A DNA stretch of 64,000 bases from Diphasiastrum complanatum (taxonomy: Eukaryota; Streptophyta; Lycopodiopsida; Lycopodiales; Lycopodiaceae), in NCBI GenBank assembly GCA_029204225.1, contig CM055100.1, positions 12,483,040 through 12,547,039 of the forward strand. Reading direction: 5' to 3'. Made by a program: the position numbers and the translations under genes. Below the pieces are notes generated by a model. The model made no database searches. It was not told the DNA's origin and saw only the letters and a list, made by a program, of their open reading frames with translations. Positions 44,496 through 56,335 of the stretch are shown here, piece by piece (position 1 is the first letter of the stretch; each line of letters starts with the position of its first letter).

Positions 44496-46036
44496 AATCT
44501 ATTCGGCACCCTGGGAGGAAAACAAGCAACAACAGCTGCAGATCCAAAATCTCACCAATTATAATCAACAACAGTAACAGATGCTCCCCCACCTCTAGAA
44601 CCAGCTCCAACTGAAGGTATCCAACATGCAGAATACCATTGATAACCTCAAAGTAGAAATCGATGGGTCCGTAGCAGATGCACAAGCTGTACGTTCTGCT
44701 ATGAAGGAATAGTTGGAATTAGTGGACTTCAACAACTTCGCACCACCAGCTATTCTTGAGGGAACTCCCATTCCAATGGTGGCTTATCAAACGCTGGCCC
44801 AAATGTTGAAAGCCACAACGGAGTAGCACACAAAATTACAACAATCATACCCTGCTTCCGTCGAGGCCCTGAACCAACACATTGACACCTTGGAAGAACG
44901 GTTAAAGGCAACTATCCAGTCGATGCCGTCTGTTCATGCAGAGCATGCCCAATTCCATGATTTCAGACACCACTTTGATGGACCAAATGGCGGAGATGGA
45001 GCAGAATTCCAGTAGCCTCCTCCTACTACTCAAGACTCCTCCTTTCAAGGCCAACCCCTAGGGCAAGGAGCTCAAGCACCAACCAATCCATCAGGCTCTG
45101 GTGGTACAACTTCCAACATTATCTTTTTCTTTCCACCGCTTTTAACCCTCTCGACACCACCAATCCCCCATTTATTCCACGTCAATTTTCTCCTCAGTCA
45201 CAAAGAATTGCTAAATCTAACCCCTCGGCCCCTCTCTCTCCTGGCCTTGATCCCCAAATTCAACATGAGATTGCCTCTGAAGCACCAACCATTCGGCACA
45301 GAATCACACCCATAGAACCAAGCAAGGAGTTGTGCGCCTCTCAAGAGTTTGCCAAGAAATATCCAACGACAAAAGGGCGAGGTGGATACATATTGCCAGA
45401 TTTGGACCAGAGTCAGACACATAAAGAAGCAGTCAAACTGTTGGATCCACAACCTCTCTGGCGCCAAGAGCTCTTCCTACAAAGTAAGACCTCGATGGCA
45501 CGGTATATCGAAACTCCCTCTTATATGCGCACAAATTCTTATTACTATCCATAGCGAGGCGAGAACCGTTTCCTGCCGCCAAGGTCAAGAATAGGATAGT
45601 TTGGCCCAAGCTCACAGGCGTTGATACCGACAGCTTAGTTGAAGCCATGATCACCAACTGCCGGGTATTCTACCAGAAGCACCATGGCAACCCTGATCGC
45701 GACATCAGATATTTTGCAGACAATTGTGACCTGGTAGTATTTCTGGCAGAACTCAAGGGTTTTTGGGATCGAGGGGTACTCCCAATCGTCCTTGATATCA
45801 ATAAACCACTGCGAATGCAAGAAGACCACATCAGCGTAGCAAGGCTCTATTATCGCGCTGCACTAACTTCAGCCCTACACGTTGATATGGTGGAGCTATG
45901 GAAAACCCAGAACTTTCTACAGGGTATGCTCCATTATTACAAACCTATGCCCTTCTTGAACAAACTACGGTGGCAAATGATGGAGGGCATCGACACTACA
46001 ATCTACCACTCTCGACAGCAACAGTCTCGTCTCTAA
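44482..46036 (+). pseudogene. unidentified ORF 2, coiled-coil protein, copy 2 with full C-terminus
   Basis: It carries the same five Gln-position stops as copy 1, the same frameshift, and its own one-base loss near 45550 (CCATAGCGAG against CCAGTAGCGAG). Unlike copy 1 it runs on to its natural end: ELWKTQNFLQGMLHYYKPM...YHSRQQQSRL, stop 46034-46036. Only about 60 bp separate that stop from a polypurine tract and a gypsy-type LTR (46109). So the gene sits last in an element, where plant gypsy elements sometimes carry an extra ORF. No known domain was recognised. Confidence 0.5.
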
Positions 46037-46108
46037 GAAGCATAGAACATCCAGGAAAAAAAGGCTTCGATTGGTGTAAGACCACCAATCCAATAAGAAG
46101 GGGGATAT

Positions 46109-46929
46109 TGTTAGCATTTGTGCTAATACATAAAAAAATAAAAAGGAGAAAAATAAAACTCTATGGCATGTGTTTTGTAAGACCATGTGTGAGTGTTTTT
46201 TAATAAACTTCTGTCGTGGCATGTGTTTGTAAGCCCATGAGTAGAAGTTTAAAATAATAAAATAGCTTAAACTTAGATTTAGAACTTAGACTTAGGAAAC
46301 TTAAGATTAGAAATATTTTATTTTAAGTTTTCCTAAGTTAAGAAACTTTGAAGTTCTAAATCCTAAGTTAGAAGTTCTAAAAAGGCTAGAAATAGATTAG
46401 TCCCATCAGTTAGTGGATACTTATGGAAAACCCTCCTTGCCATAAAAGGAGAGGTATTTGCCTTGTAAATAACACTCCGAGATTATGCTAAATTGCTCTC
46501 TCTTTGAGATTATCTTGCTATTTCACTTGTGTTCCCATTGGAAGGTGGATAGCTTGAGGGAAGGTGCTCGGGTCTCCTCTTGCCTCCTTTCATTGGTTCT
46601 TTTATTGTGGCATGTTTTTAATTGATTGATGTTTAGTTTAGCCCCAATCTATCTTTTCAATCCCTTTGGGTGTTAATCTAGGATTTAGTTCAATCACCCT
46701 GCTAGTTGGGTAAGCCTTAGTAAGGTTTTGCATTTTGTCATCTTAGATTAGTTTCATTTCTATTTCGAGCACTAGTTGGGTAAGCCTTAGTGCTTCATCA
46801 TTGTTTTTTCTATTTTCGCATTCCATCTGAAGCTTGGTAGAAACTTAGGAAGCAAACGATCATCTCTATACTACACCACATCGTGAGTAGGTCTAGCCAA
46901 ACATTGACAAACGAGATTTACTTCCAACA
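46109..46929 (+). repeat. gypsy-type LTR (821 bp) with polypurine tract before and primer site after
   Basis: It starts TGTTAGCATTTGTGCTAATACA, with hairpin TTAGCA/TGCTAA, just after AAGAAGGGGGATAT (46095-46108). It ends TTCCAACA at 46929. Two bases on is TGGTGCCGTTGCGCC (46931-46945), the Athila/Tat type of primer site. A tract before and a primer site after the same LTR suggest two elements sharing it. An AT-rich stretch of AACTTAG-like words lies near 46265-46380. Confidence 0.65.
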
Positions 46930-47106
46930 TTGGTGCCGTTGCGCCTATGGCAAAGATGGTAAGCATTCAGGTCATCATCTCTCTTGCTAGTCTTTATGAA
47001 TGAGATCTCTGGCAATTTGAAAGTAAATTATTAAAATTAAAAACAAGTCCATAATCAATTTATGATAATTGATTTGATCCCATAGAAAATCATAGAAGAT
47101 CAAACT

Positions 47107-47230
47107 ATGTTGATCTTGAGGATGAAGTGTACATGGGACAACTTGAGAGCTACATTTCACCTACAAAGCCAAATAATGTGTGTTTTCTACAAAAGAGCTT
47201 ATATGGCCTTAAGCAAGGAACAAGGAGTGG
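47107..47230 (+). pseudogene. copia RT scrap
   Basis: The plus-strand frame reads VDLEDEVYMGQLESYISP then CFLQKSLYGLKQGTRSG. It matches the copia RT block that in element A reads EEEIYMRQPEGF and CFLKKSLYGLKQAPRAWY. Only this short block remains. Confidence 0.65.
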
Positions 47231-48063
47231 TCAGGCGAATGTTTCCCAGTACTTAGAGAAAATTTTAAGCTCTTTGAACCTTCGCCAACCTTCATAAACC
47301 TTTGCCAATAGATCATTAATCTTTGTCGAGCTCATAATAGTCATAAAACATTGTTCTGAAGTATCTGTGAAGTCATCGAAGGTTAATATTACCTATAACT
47401 AGTCCGACGAATGTTCTCAGCTCTCAAAAGTGCCAAATTGCCTTAGGAACCTTTGCCAGACTATTTCTCACCATGATAATCTTTGCCTAATCTTCGCTAG
47501 CCCCTATACTTTCTTGCAAGTCGACGAAGGTCGGCCTCCATCAGAAGGATAGTGGCGAAGGTTCCCAGTCCAAATCGTGTCCAAATTGTTTTTAGAACCT
47601 TGGATGAACCATCCTTTGCCAACAAGAACCTTCGTTGAGCTCCGTAAAGTGGTAATACACTGTGATAAAACATATATCAGTCAGGCGAAGGTTTCTGTTA
47701 AGAAAATCCAAAAAAAATTGTTGAAACTACTAGTGACTTGACCAGCGAAATACAAGTTCGATCTTATACAAGCCCCGGACCCCACCTGTCCTGGCACCAT
47801 CAAGCCATTTATCACTCACCATTGTTGCCGACTACGCCGTTACATCATCCTTTTTTGTGTGTGTGATCAACTCCATTCAAATCTGTGCCACCATCCATCC
47901 ATCTCTCTCAATAACCATTTCAATTGTCATCTAGTAAGATTTGTTAGTTATTCGTGTTCCTTTCATCCTTTCCAATAATCAACCATTGATTATCATCCGA
48001 ACAAGATCCACTTAGATCCATTGTTGTCATATACCTTCACATTGTATCAAATCTTTACAGTGA
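47231..48063. other. region of scattered AACCTTCGCC words
   Basis: The words AACCTTCGCC, AACCTTTGCC and reverse complements such as GGCGAAGGTT recur at irregular spacing between about 47235 and 47700. No gene or LTR boundary was recognised. The last part (from about 47800) probably is leader of gypsy K. Confidence 0.4.
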
Positions 48064-49774
48064 ATGAGATTGAAATCTGGTAGAATACTACTTGTAGAGA
48101 ATCTAGAGCTACATCAAGCAGCAGCGGAAGAGATCCGACCAAATCAGCCAAATCCAATGGATCAAGATATTTCTATTCCAGTGGTACCTCTCCAAGCAAT
48201 CAGAAGATCTCCTAGATTGGAATTGCCCAAATTTGATGGATCCACCGATCCTATCAGATTTTTGCAAATCTATGGGCAAGCATGTGAGATCTATGGTGAA
48301 ACCACCCCGACAGAAAAACTGAAGTTGTTTTCAATGTCCCTGACAGGAGTGGCTTTAGACAAGTTTTTCAATGAGACGACACAAGAACGAACAGACTGGG
48401 AAGTGGTAAAAGCAGCTTTAATCACCAGATTTAAGCCGCGGAATTTTCTTGAAGACCCGTTCCTCTTGCTTAGCAAAATCAAGATGGAAAAAAGCAAAAG
48501 GGTCAGAGACTACATCGAACGGATCAAACACCTGAGATCCGAGTGTAATGCGGAGCTTACTCCTGATCCTAGCGAGACTACCTAGAAGCATCTGATGAGA
48601 GCTGAAAAGATGAGAGCAATATGCGACATTGCACGAAGCTATGAAAGATGTAATGAGAGAAGAAGATGAGGGATTAGATGATGATTCTACACCACGAATT
48701 CCATCTCTTCATGCTTTGACTCCTTCAATTGCATCGACCTCAGCCTCTACGAGCTTGTCCAATGAATCGCTGATGGAATAGATCAAAAAGTTACACAAGC
48801 AGCAAATGGAGCAGCTCACAGCCCAGTTTGACCAAAAACTGATGGCTCTTCAAAATACTGCAGCACTATCAGCAGTAGTATCCTCGACGGGCCAATGTTT
48901 GGTGTTCCATTTGTACCCAAAATCACAGTTCCAACGAGTGTTCAGTACTGAAGCAAAATTTGAAGCTGACACACAGATATTGCCATCTGTGCAATGCGTC
49001 CTCACATGACACTGTGTATTGCCCCTACAACCCACGGATCATACAACAAAAGAGAGCTCAATTCCAAACCTCTTATGCTTACCATCAAGGAGCACCTAAT
49101 GCAGCACCAAGGCTTGGACCAGGCCCTCAACAACAAAGAATGGCACTATCAGCACCACCAGGGCCAAATAGTCCTCGAGCAGCCCAAGTGAATCTCACGA
49201 CGGCAGAAGCTGAAATATTTCCGCAACAAGAAATGCAACAATGGTATGGACCTGATGAACCATTCATCGATCATGCTATTAATTACGCTGCTTTGTGGGC
49301 TTTCAGAACTGCATACAAAGGCAGCACCGAACAAACTCCATTCCAACTGGTGTATGGCCAAGATGCAGTCATGCCAGTGGAATTTCTCATTCCATCTCTT
49401 CGCATTGCCATAGTGCAACGATTGGATGGTCAAGATCGCTCCACCTTCGTCACGAAGCGCTACACAAGTTGTGCAAAACACGCTTGTTAGCGGTCCATGC
49501 TCTTGCTGCAGAGAAAGCACGTCGCAAGGCCTGGCATGATCGTCGTCTTCACAAGAAAGATCTTAAAAAAGGAGATTTGGTCCTCATGTACAAGACAAAG
49601 GCGATCAAAGGAAAGCTGAAGTTCACTGGTGAAGGCCCTTATTGCATCACCGACATCTTATCGCAAGGGGCAGTGACTTTACAAACAATGGATGGGACAC
49701 CGTTTGCTACGCCCATCAACGGTAGCCGGTTACGCAAGTACTGGTCATCACCAGCCTTCCCAAACACTTCTTGA
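48064..49774 (+). pseudogene. gypsy element K: Gag fused to the integrase C-terminus by internal deletion
   Basis: Gag starts MRLKSGRILLVENLELHQAA and includes LPKFDGSTDPIRFLQIYGQA and RFKPRNFLEDPFLLLSKIKM. After stops and shifts near 48585-48960, the knuckle CHLCNASSHDTVYC (CX2CX4HX4C) is intact. The frame 48960-49490 then passes from QQWYGPDEPFIDHA directly into late integrase, YAALWAFRTAYKGSTEQTPF. Protease, RT, RNase H and the integrase core are missing. One shift near 49440 leads to KKGDLVLMYKTKAIKGKLKF...GSRLRKYW, the gypsy integrase tail. Not functional. Confidence 0.8.
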
Positions 49775-49950
49775 AGAGTTTTGGATAGGCTCCTCATCAT
49801 CGAAATAAAGCCTCAAGTTTTACATAAGCGATCTTTATCCACGCTTTTCCTGATGCACTCCATCATCCGCAATAAACGTGTCGACAGCCTTCTTCCACAA
49901 CAAGTACCGACAGGTGTCGTGGGACCGTCACCTATTTAGGTGGTGGATAT

Positions 49951-50840
49951 TGTTGGGCACTTAGTGGGTCCCACCACTAAAGTACTACTGGCTAAGCTTA
50001 CCAAGTGGGCCCCACCATAGTACACTATACATGTAGAGCAATAAGTGTGAGGGACTGGCTTCTCGCGTGTATAAGCCCAACCCAATGAGCACGCAATTTG
50101 GTTTTGTAGAACTTGTAGAACTAGGAATAAGTGACTAGGGGCCTAAATGACATTAGAGGCCCTAAGTCAAGTTGTTAATAAAAAAGCTAAAAGGGCCCAA
50201 ATTAGAACTCACATGAATCATGTGAGTGCCCTTGTGCTTTCTTAAAGAACTATTAGATTCATTTTGTGTTAGTTTAGGAGGCTTGGATTAGGATCCTTGC
50301 CATTCTAATTAACCAATAGGAGAAAGGGGCAAGGGCCTTCCCCATCCATAAAAAGGCACTCTTTGTACCATATTTCCATGTTCAATAGGAGGAGGAGATT
50401 ATGCCCAATTGAGATTTGAACATCCTTGCTTCCTTTCCTCTCTCTCTCTCTCCCTCTCTCTCTCACGTTTTTGCATTTTGTATTTGCTTTCCATTTGCTT
50501 CTTCTCTCTACCTGCATGTTATTAATGATTTCTAAGAGAGTAGAAAGGATAGGATGTAAGCACCTCCCCCATTGTAATCTATTCTTCCTTCTCATGCTTG
50601 TGGTTAAAGTAGGGTGGATAGTTAGATGTGGCTAATCTAGGTGTGGTTAGAGTAGGATTTTTGCAATATTTCCATATTTGGCATATTGAGGCCAAAACTT
50701 GTTTTAGACTTAGAGGTTGACTTTTCAAAGTTCATTAGTCTAAATTTCATTTGAATAAACACTTTTTGAAAGTGTGGAAAAGATAGAATGCGAGTTTGAG
50801 TAGATTCAATTTGATTAAGTTGGGTATATACACACTATTG
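49951..50840 (+). repeat. 3' LTR of gypsy K (right end uncertain)
   Basis: It starts TGTTGGGCACTTAGTGGG after the purine-rich AGGTGGTGGATAT, about 175 bp past the integrase stop. A hairpin TTAGTGG/CCACTAA lies at 49961-49980. A TATA motif GCGTGTATAAGCCC is at about 50075. The right end is lost where copia sequence takes over near 50840. The part from 50401 recurs at 52959. Confidence 0.55.
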
Positions 50841-50842
50841 AA

Positions 50843-51960
50843 GGTGAAGGCATTGGAAGATTAAGCTTTTAGAATGATCAGTTTAAACTACTATTTAATG
50901 TTCTGTATGTACCTAAACTTTCGACAAATCTATTATCAATCAGTAGAATTACTGATTAGGTCATAGGATAGATTTCAAATTTGATCAATGCAAAATTGTG
51001 GATAGGACAAAACAAATCTTTTCACTTGACAAGATGCATGGAGATTTATATAGATTGAGTCATTGTTATTCTAACACAAGTCAAGCCTTGAATACTTCTG
51101 TTCTAGTTAATAAAGTATTACTTTGGCACTATAGGCTAGGGCATTTGAATCATGCATATGTATCAAACATGTTTAGAGAATCACTTGTACTTGATCCTGA
51201 ATACCCAAATAAGAGAATCAAGCTATCAGCCTGTTCAGAGTTCCATTGTCAAAAAGTAGACTAGATTCTCATTTCGATCAAGTTATAAGCATATAGCAAT
51301 AGATGTTCTAGATGTTGTTCAATCTGGCCGAATGCAAATCTTATCTTTGGTTGGTAAAAAACACTTTATTACATTTATTGATAAATTTTTGAAAAGAACA
51401 ATTTTTTATTTCATAAAAGCAAAAATCGAAGGCTTTCAACCTCTTCAAACAATTCAAAGAGTGTGCAAAACTCATAACTTGTAAAAGAATCAAAGCACTG
51501 CAGTTAGACAATAGCGGAGAATACATCTTAACCAAATTCAAGGAGTACTCCCTTTGGAAAGGCATTAAACAATCATTTATCACTCCTTCTTCACCTCAGT
51601 ATAATGGAATTGCTAAGAGAAGGAATCGCAGCTTAGTCAAAGCGGTTTGAAGTGTATGCTCGCTCACACAACATTGCCTAAGTATTTCTAGTCTAAAGCT
51701 ATTTCTACTATAGCTTATATTTAAAACAGATGTTCGTTAACTAAAGGGCTCTTAAATAAAATACCTTATGAAGTTTTGATAGGCTCCAAACCTTCATTAT
51801 TGAGCCTCAGAGTATTTGGATGTATTGCCTATGCAGAGATATTAGAGAAAATCATAAAGAAGCTAGACTCCCACAATATCAATTTTATTTCTACAAGTTA
51901 TGCTTCTTCAGACAAGACTTACAAGCGATAATAGTTGATCAAAACAGTATACATTCATTC
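50843..51960 (+). pseudogene. copia protease-integrase remnant (family of element F)
   Basis: Broken plus-strand frames: VLYVPKLSTNLLSISRI (about 50910), LLWHYRLGHLNHAYVSNMF (51117-51173), KKHFITFIDKFLKRTIFY, CMLAHTTLPKYF and VFGCIAYAEILEKI (about 51810). At least a dozen stops and shifts. The finger Cys pair is damaged. Its first 270 bp recur after the G insertion at 55055. Confidence 0.7.
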
Positions 51961-52764
51961 TGACATGATATTGAATGCAATAAAAGTATAGAATTGTATT
52001 CAGTAAGTAGCACATAATGAATTATAAACACAATACTATAACAAATATAATCATATATTCAAAACTAACTCTAAATATTGATCGACTCAATCTGACACAC
52101 TTTAAGTAATAAGTAGTGAAATGATGCTAACAATATTGTATTTATTTTTGAATTATTAAAAAAAAAAATTGTTTGCAAAAATGATAAGCTATTTATACTA
52201 GTTAGGAATGCCACATGGGCTATTCAAATGATAGTTTAGGGTGGTTGTTTAGCCATGTTACAATTGGCACTTAGCCATATTGCGCTGTCAGTTATCTAGA
52301 TTAATTACACGTCAGTTATTTGCTAACAATGGTTAGAGCAAGTTGCTAGTTTCAAAACAAGTGGTAAAATGTTCAGTTAACTTTTGACAAATATTTGTTG
52401 AATCTTTGATAGTCGTTCGATAACCTTTGTCGTTGTCGTTGTCGACTCACCTGTTAGCCATTTCCATGTATGTCTATATAGATTGTGCGATAATGTGAGT
52501 AAATTTGCAGCAACTAAATAAATGAATGGATTGGCTTAAGGAAATGACTACATAAAGCTATGTCTGGTCTAGTACATATCATTGCATAAATGAGAGAAAC
52601 TATTATCAAATGAGATGGGTACTCTCACATATGCTCCTTCTCTTGTTTTGTTTGAGGAGACCTTCGACAATTTGAGTCTTGGGTTCATTGGTGAGTGAGC
52701 TAACTTGCAATTTGTCAGAGTATGTCTGAGTAGCATATTATAGACATACCTCTATTGAGTGATG
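51961..52764. other. non-coding stretch
   Basis: No coding similarity was recognised. It holds a short GTTGTC run at 52432-52443 and general AT richness. Parts may be LTR of the neighbouring copia family, but no ends were found. Confidence 0.4.
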
Positions 52765-52945
52765 TTAATCAGATTTTGCTCTTACTTGAATACCGAGACA
52801 ATAATGAGCTTTGCCCAGAACTGTCATGTCAAATTCTAAGGATAGCATTTGTTTCACATTTTGTATCAGCTCAACACTATCGCTAAATAGTAGTGTGTTG
52901 TCGGCATACAAGATAATTGCACAGACTTGAAGTAGAAATTCAAAT
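52765..52945 (-). pseudogene. copia RT scrap
   Basis: Minus-strand frame LQVCAIILYADNTLLFSDS then MTVLGKAHYCLGIQV. This is the block around the RT catalytic centre, with YVDD changed to YADN and DLGE changed to VLGK. It abuts the duplicated LTR segment at 52959. Confidence 0.7.
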
Positions 52946-53369
52946 TTGAAGTTCTTGAATGCCCAATTGAGATTTGAACATCCTTGCTTCCTTTCCTCTC
53001 TCTCTCTCTCTCTCACGTTTTTGCATTTTGTATTTGCTTTCCATTTGCTTCTTCTCTCTACTTGCATGTTATTAAACGATAGGATGTAAGCACCTCCCCC
53101 ATTGTAATCTATTCTTCCTTCTCATGCTTGTGGTTAAAGTAGGGTGGATAGTTAGATGTGGCTAATCTAGGTGTGGTTAGAGTAGGATTTTTGCAATATT
53201 TTCATATTTGGCATATTGAGGCCAAAACTTGTTTTAGACTTAGAGGTTGACTTTTCAAAGTTCATTAGTCTAAATTTCATTTAAATAAACACTTTTTGAA
53301 AGTGTGGAAAAGATAGAATGCGAGTTTGAGTAGATTCAATTTGAGTAAGTTGGGTATATACACACTATT

Positions 53370-55054
53370 TGTAAAAATTACAGCAAATAAGGATTCTAAA
53401 ACACTTGAAATGATGAGGGAAACAATAGATTATGATTTCATAAGATTAGCACAAGTTGAACCATCAAAATCCATCAAAAATCTATGTTTGAACCTCACTA
53501 AATGGCCCAAATCCTTGAAGAAGGATTCACACTTGTGAAAGTACGGCCTCCCACAGTCTAAGTACTATACACCAGACCTACATTCAATCCTATAATCATT
53601 AGTAAATTCAAGTACTCAAACAATTATGAACATAGAGAGCAATTGCATCATTATGAGAGAAAAAACATGAAATTGCTTGATTGATTTTGGTGAGATATCA
53701 TCACCTATATATACATGATCCATCACGGTTTTGGGAAGGTATGAGTAGCCCTAAACCTATCCCTAATGCTAATTTTGGTGGATCTTTCATCCCTACTAAG
53801 TTAAGTTTGGAATCTTGGAGATCTCTCAACAATGCAAAAACTACCAAAAATAGCTCCTATTTTTTCTCCCTTGTATCTAATGAGGATGCAACACAATCTA
53901 CTATCCAATCACAAGCAAAAAATGATCAAAATTGATGAAAAATTGATCTAATTTGGTGCATAAGTCAAGCAATGGTTGGACTGAACCTAAATCACTTTAG
54001 GAGGTGCCTACTTTACCTTAGAACAGCCTTGAAGAGTCCCCAAAAGTCTGATCTTCCCTCTCCTTGAATGCTAGAAAGCCTCCTCTATGAAATCACCTCC
54101 AAAACTCGCTTAGAAATCAATGCTTGGAGCAAGAAAAACTTGCTATCTTGGTAATGTGAATTGAATTCAACTTTGCCTCTGGTTTTAGACACCTAAAAAC
54201 CTGCAAATGAAGTCACACAACACCAATCTCCAATGTATTTGACTCACTTTGAGTTCTAGAATCAATACTAGATGCTAAGATCCAATCTACACAAGATTTA
54301 GATAAAAAATTGTGATCAAATTGAATGAAAACCAAGGATTTAGCTCACTTCAGTCTTTAGGCTCTGATACCATGTAAAAATTACAGCAAATAAGGACCCT
54401 AAAACACTTGAAATGATAAGGGAAACAATAGATTATGATTTCATAAGATTAGCACAAGTTGAACCATCAAACTCCATCAAAAATCTATGCTTGAACCTCA
54501 CTAAATGGCCCAAATCCTTGAAGAAGGCTTCACACGTGTGAAAGTACGGCCTCCCATAGTCTGAGTACTGTATACCAGACCTACATTCAATCCTATAATC
54601 ATTAGTAACCACAAGTACTCAAACAATTATGAACATAGAGAGCAATTGCATCATTATGAGAGAAAAAACATGAAATTGCTTGATTGATTTTGGTGAGATA
54701 TCATCACCTATATATACATGATCCATCACGGTTTTGGGAAGGTATGAGTAGTCCTAAACCTATCTCTAATGCTAATTTTGGTGGATCTTTCATCCCTACC
54801 AGGTTAAGGTTAGAATCTTGGAGATCTCTCAACAATGCAAAAATTACCAAAAACAGCTCCTATTTTTTCTATATTTTGTATCTAAGCATAATTTGGACTC
54901 ATTCCAAAGGTTCTAACACTTAGGTCTACTTGAGAACATCCTTATGAATGGAATCCTATGCTATTTGGCACGTGTGACAAGCCACATCATGACCATCTAA
55001 CTATTTACAAGTAATGACCAAAACTAGTCAAGCTAGAATTGTGAATTTTTAACA
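53370..55054 (-). mobile_element. deleted copia element G (1.7 kb) with intact target duplication
   Basis: Right LTR is complete (54373-55054, 682 bp); primer site TGGTATCAGAGC is at 54361-54372 on the minus strand; the leader runs to 53881. The left LTR is only its first 511 bp (53370-53880), joined directly to leader. TSD CTATT lies at 53365-53369 and 55055-55059. All coding sequence and the last 171 bp of the left LTR are gone. The join falls between GTATCTAA and TGAGGATGC, in a short shared TAA, so end joining after insertion is likely. The CACGTG box is intact in the right LTR (54529-54542) and mutated to CACTTG in the left. Confidence 0.9.
54373..55054 (-). repeat. 5' LTR of element G (682 bp)
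   Basis: Same length and ends as the LTR at 864-1545. It is followed by the TSD copy CTATT. Palindrome TTCACACGTGTGAA at 54529-54542. Confidence 0.9.
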
Positions 55055-55338
55055 CTATTGAAGGTGAAGGCATTGGAAGATTAAGCTTTTAGAATGATCA
55101 ATTTAAACTACTATTTAATGTTCTGTATGTACCTAAACTTTCGACAAATCTATTATCAATCAGTAGAATTACTGATTAGGTCATAGGATAGATTTCAAAT
55201 TTGATCAATGCAAAATTGTGGATAGGATGAAACAAATCTTTTCACTTGACAAGATGCATGGATACTTATATAGACTGAGTCATTGTTATTCTAACACAAG
55301 TCAAGCCTTGAATACTTCTGTTCTAGATAATAAAGTAT

Positions 55339-55591
55339 GAATTAAAATGGTTTAAGGTCATCTATCGTGGAAGCAACGCCACGATTAGAAATGATAACTC
55401 AAAGTTCTTTCAAATCGACTCAACAAAATGTATATTGATGGACTCTCATGACACTTTAGTATTGCCACGACATTGCGAACAAGTGAGACTCTAAAATTTC
55501 AATGTCATTAATATTCGCAACCCAATTATTTATGTATCAATCTTATAAGACTAACTTAATTTTTTTTAATTTTTTGGCAGATTATATTCCA

Positions 55592-55690
<99 letters not shown>

Positions 55691-56335
55691 TCTCTCTTTC
55701 TATCTTTCACACTCTTTATCTCTTCTTAACACAAACAAACAAACACTAACTTCAAACAAATAAACAAAAAAAAACAAACAAAAATCAAGCACCAACCTCA
55801 AACAATGATTTCAAACACTGATCTTGAAGCACCCTCAAGCACTGAAGTGAGAGAAAAGACGCTGGATCGCGCAAATTCGAAGATTGAAATAGACGTTGGA
55901 ATCTGACATCCTCCAAACACGTCAAAAATTGATGTTTGTGCCCACTCAGGCCCGGACAACAGGTGTCAGATGCCATGGATAGGCTTTTTGGCTTGCCGAC
56001 GTGGACGTCAAATTTCGACGTCCAAGTCGGATTACACGTATTTTTTTTTAAATCTTTGGCAGGTCATATCCACGTCTGCAAGTCAGAATCTGACATGTCA
56101 GATTCCGACGTGCTTTTGAAAAACTGTTTGTCACCCATATTTCTTGATCATCGGACTCTGATTTTTGGATTTTTTACTGGGACGTTGAACTTTGATGTGT
56201 CGGATTATGACAGATTTTGAAATTTTTGAGCATACGTCGGACGCCCACGTCGTAATGTGCACGATGTTATTGTGATATATGTTATATATAACGTTGAGGA
56301 ACTTATTTTGGATGATCCAGCCACTGCTTTGTGCA
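55339..56335. other. non-coding stretch with (TC)n array
   Basis: Contains the microsatellite at 55600-55700 and several GACGT words between 55870 and 56250. No coding or mobile-element signal is recognised. Confidence 0.45.
55598..55698. repeat. (TC)n microsatellite
   Basis: About 50 TC units with a single interruption near the right end (CCCTC). It produces a Leu-Ser artefact frame. Confidence 0.95.

Larger units (their letters stand above)
52959..55338 (+). repeat. second copy of 50401-51118, interrupted by element G
   Basis: 52959-53369 and 55055-55338 match 50401-50839 and 50835-51118, including the K LTR to copia junction. The (CT)n run and the stretch near 53075 differ in length. The uninterrupted first copy is the empty site for G. 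Confidence 0.8.
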
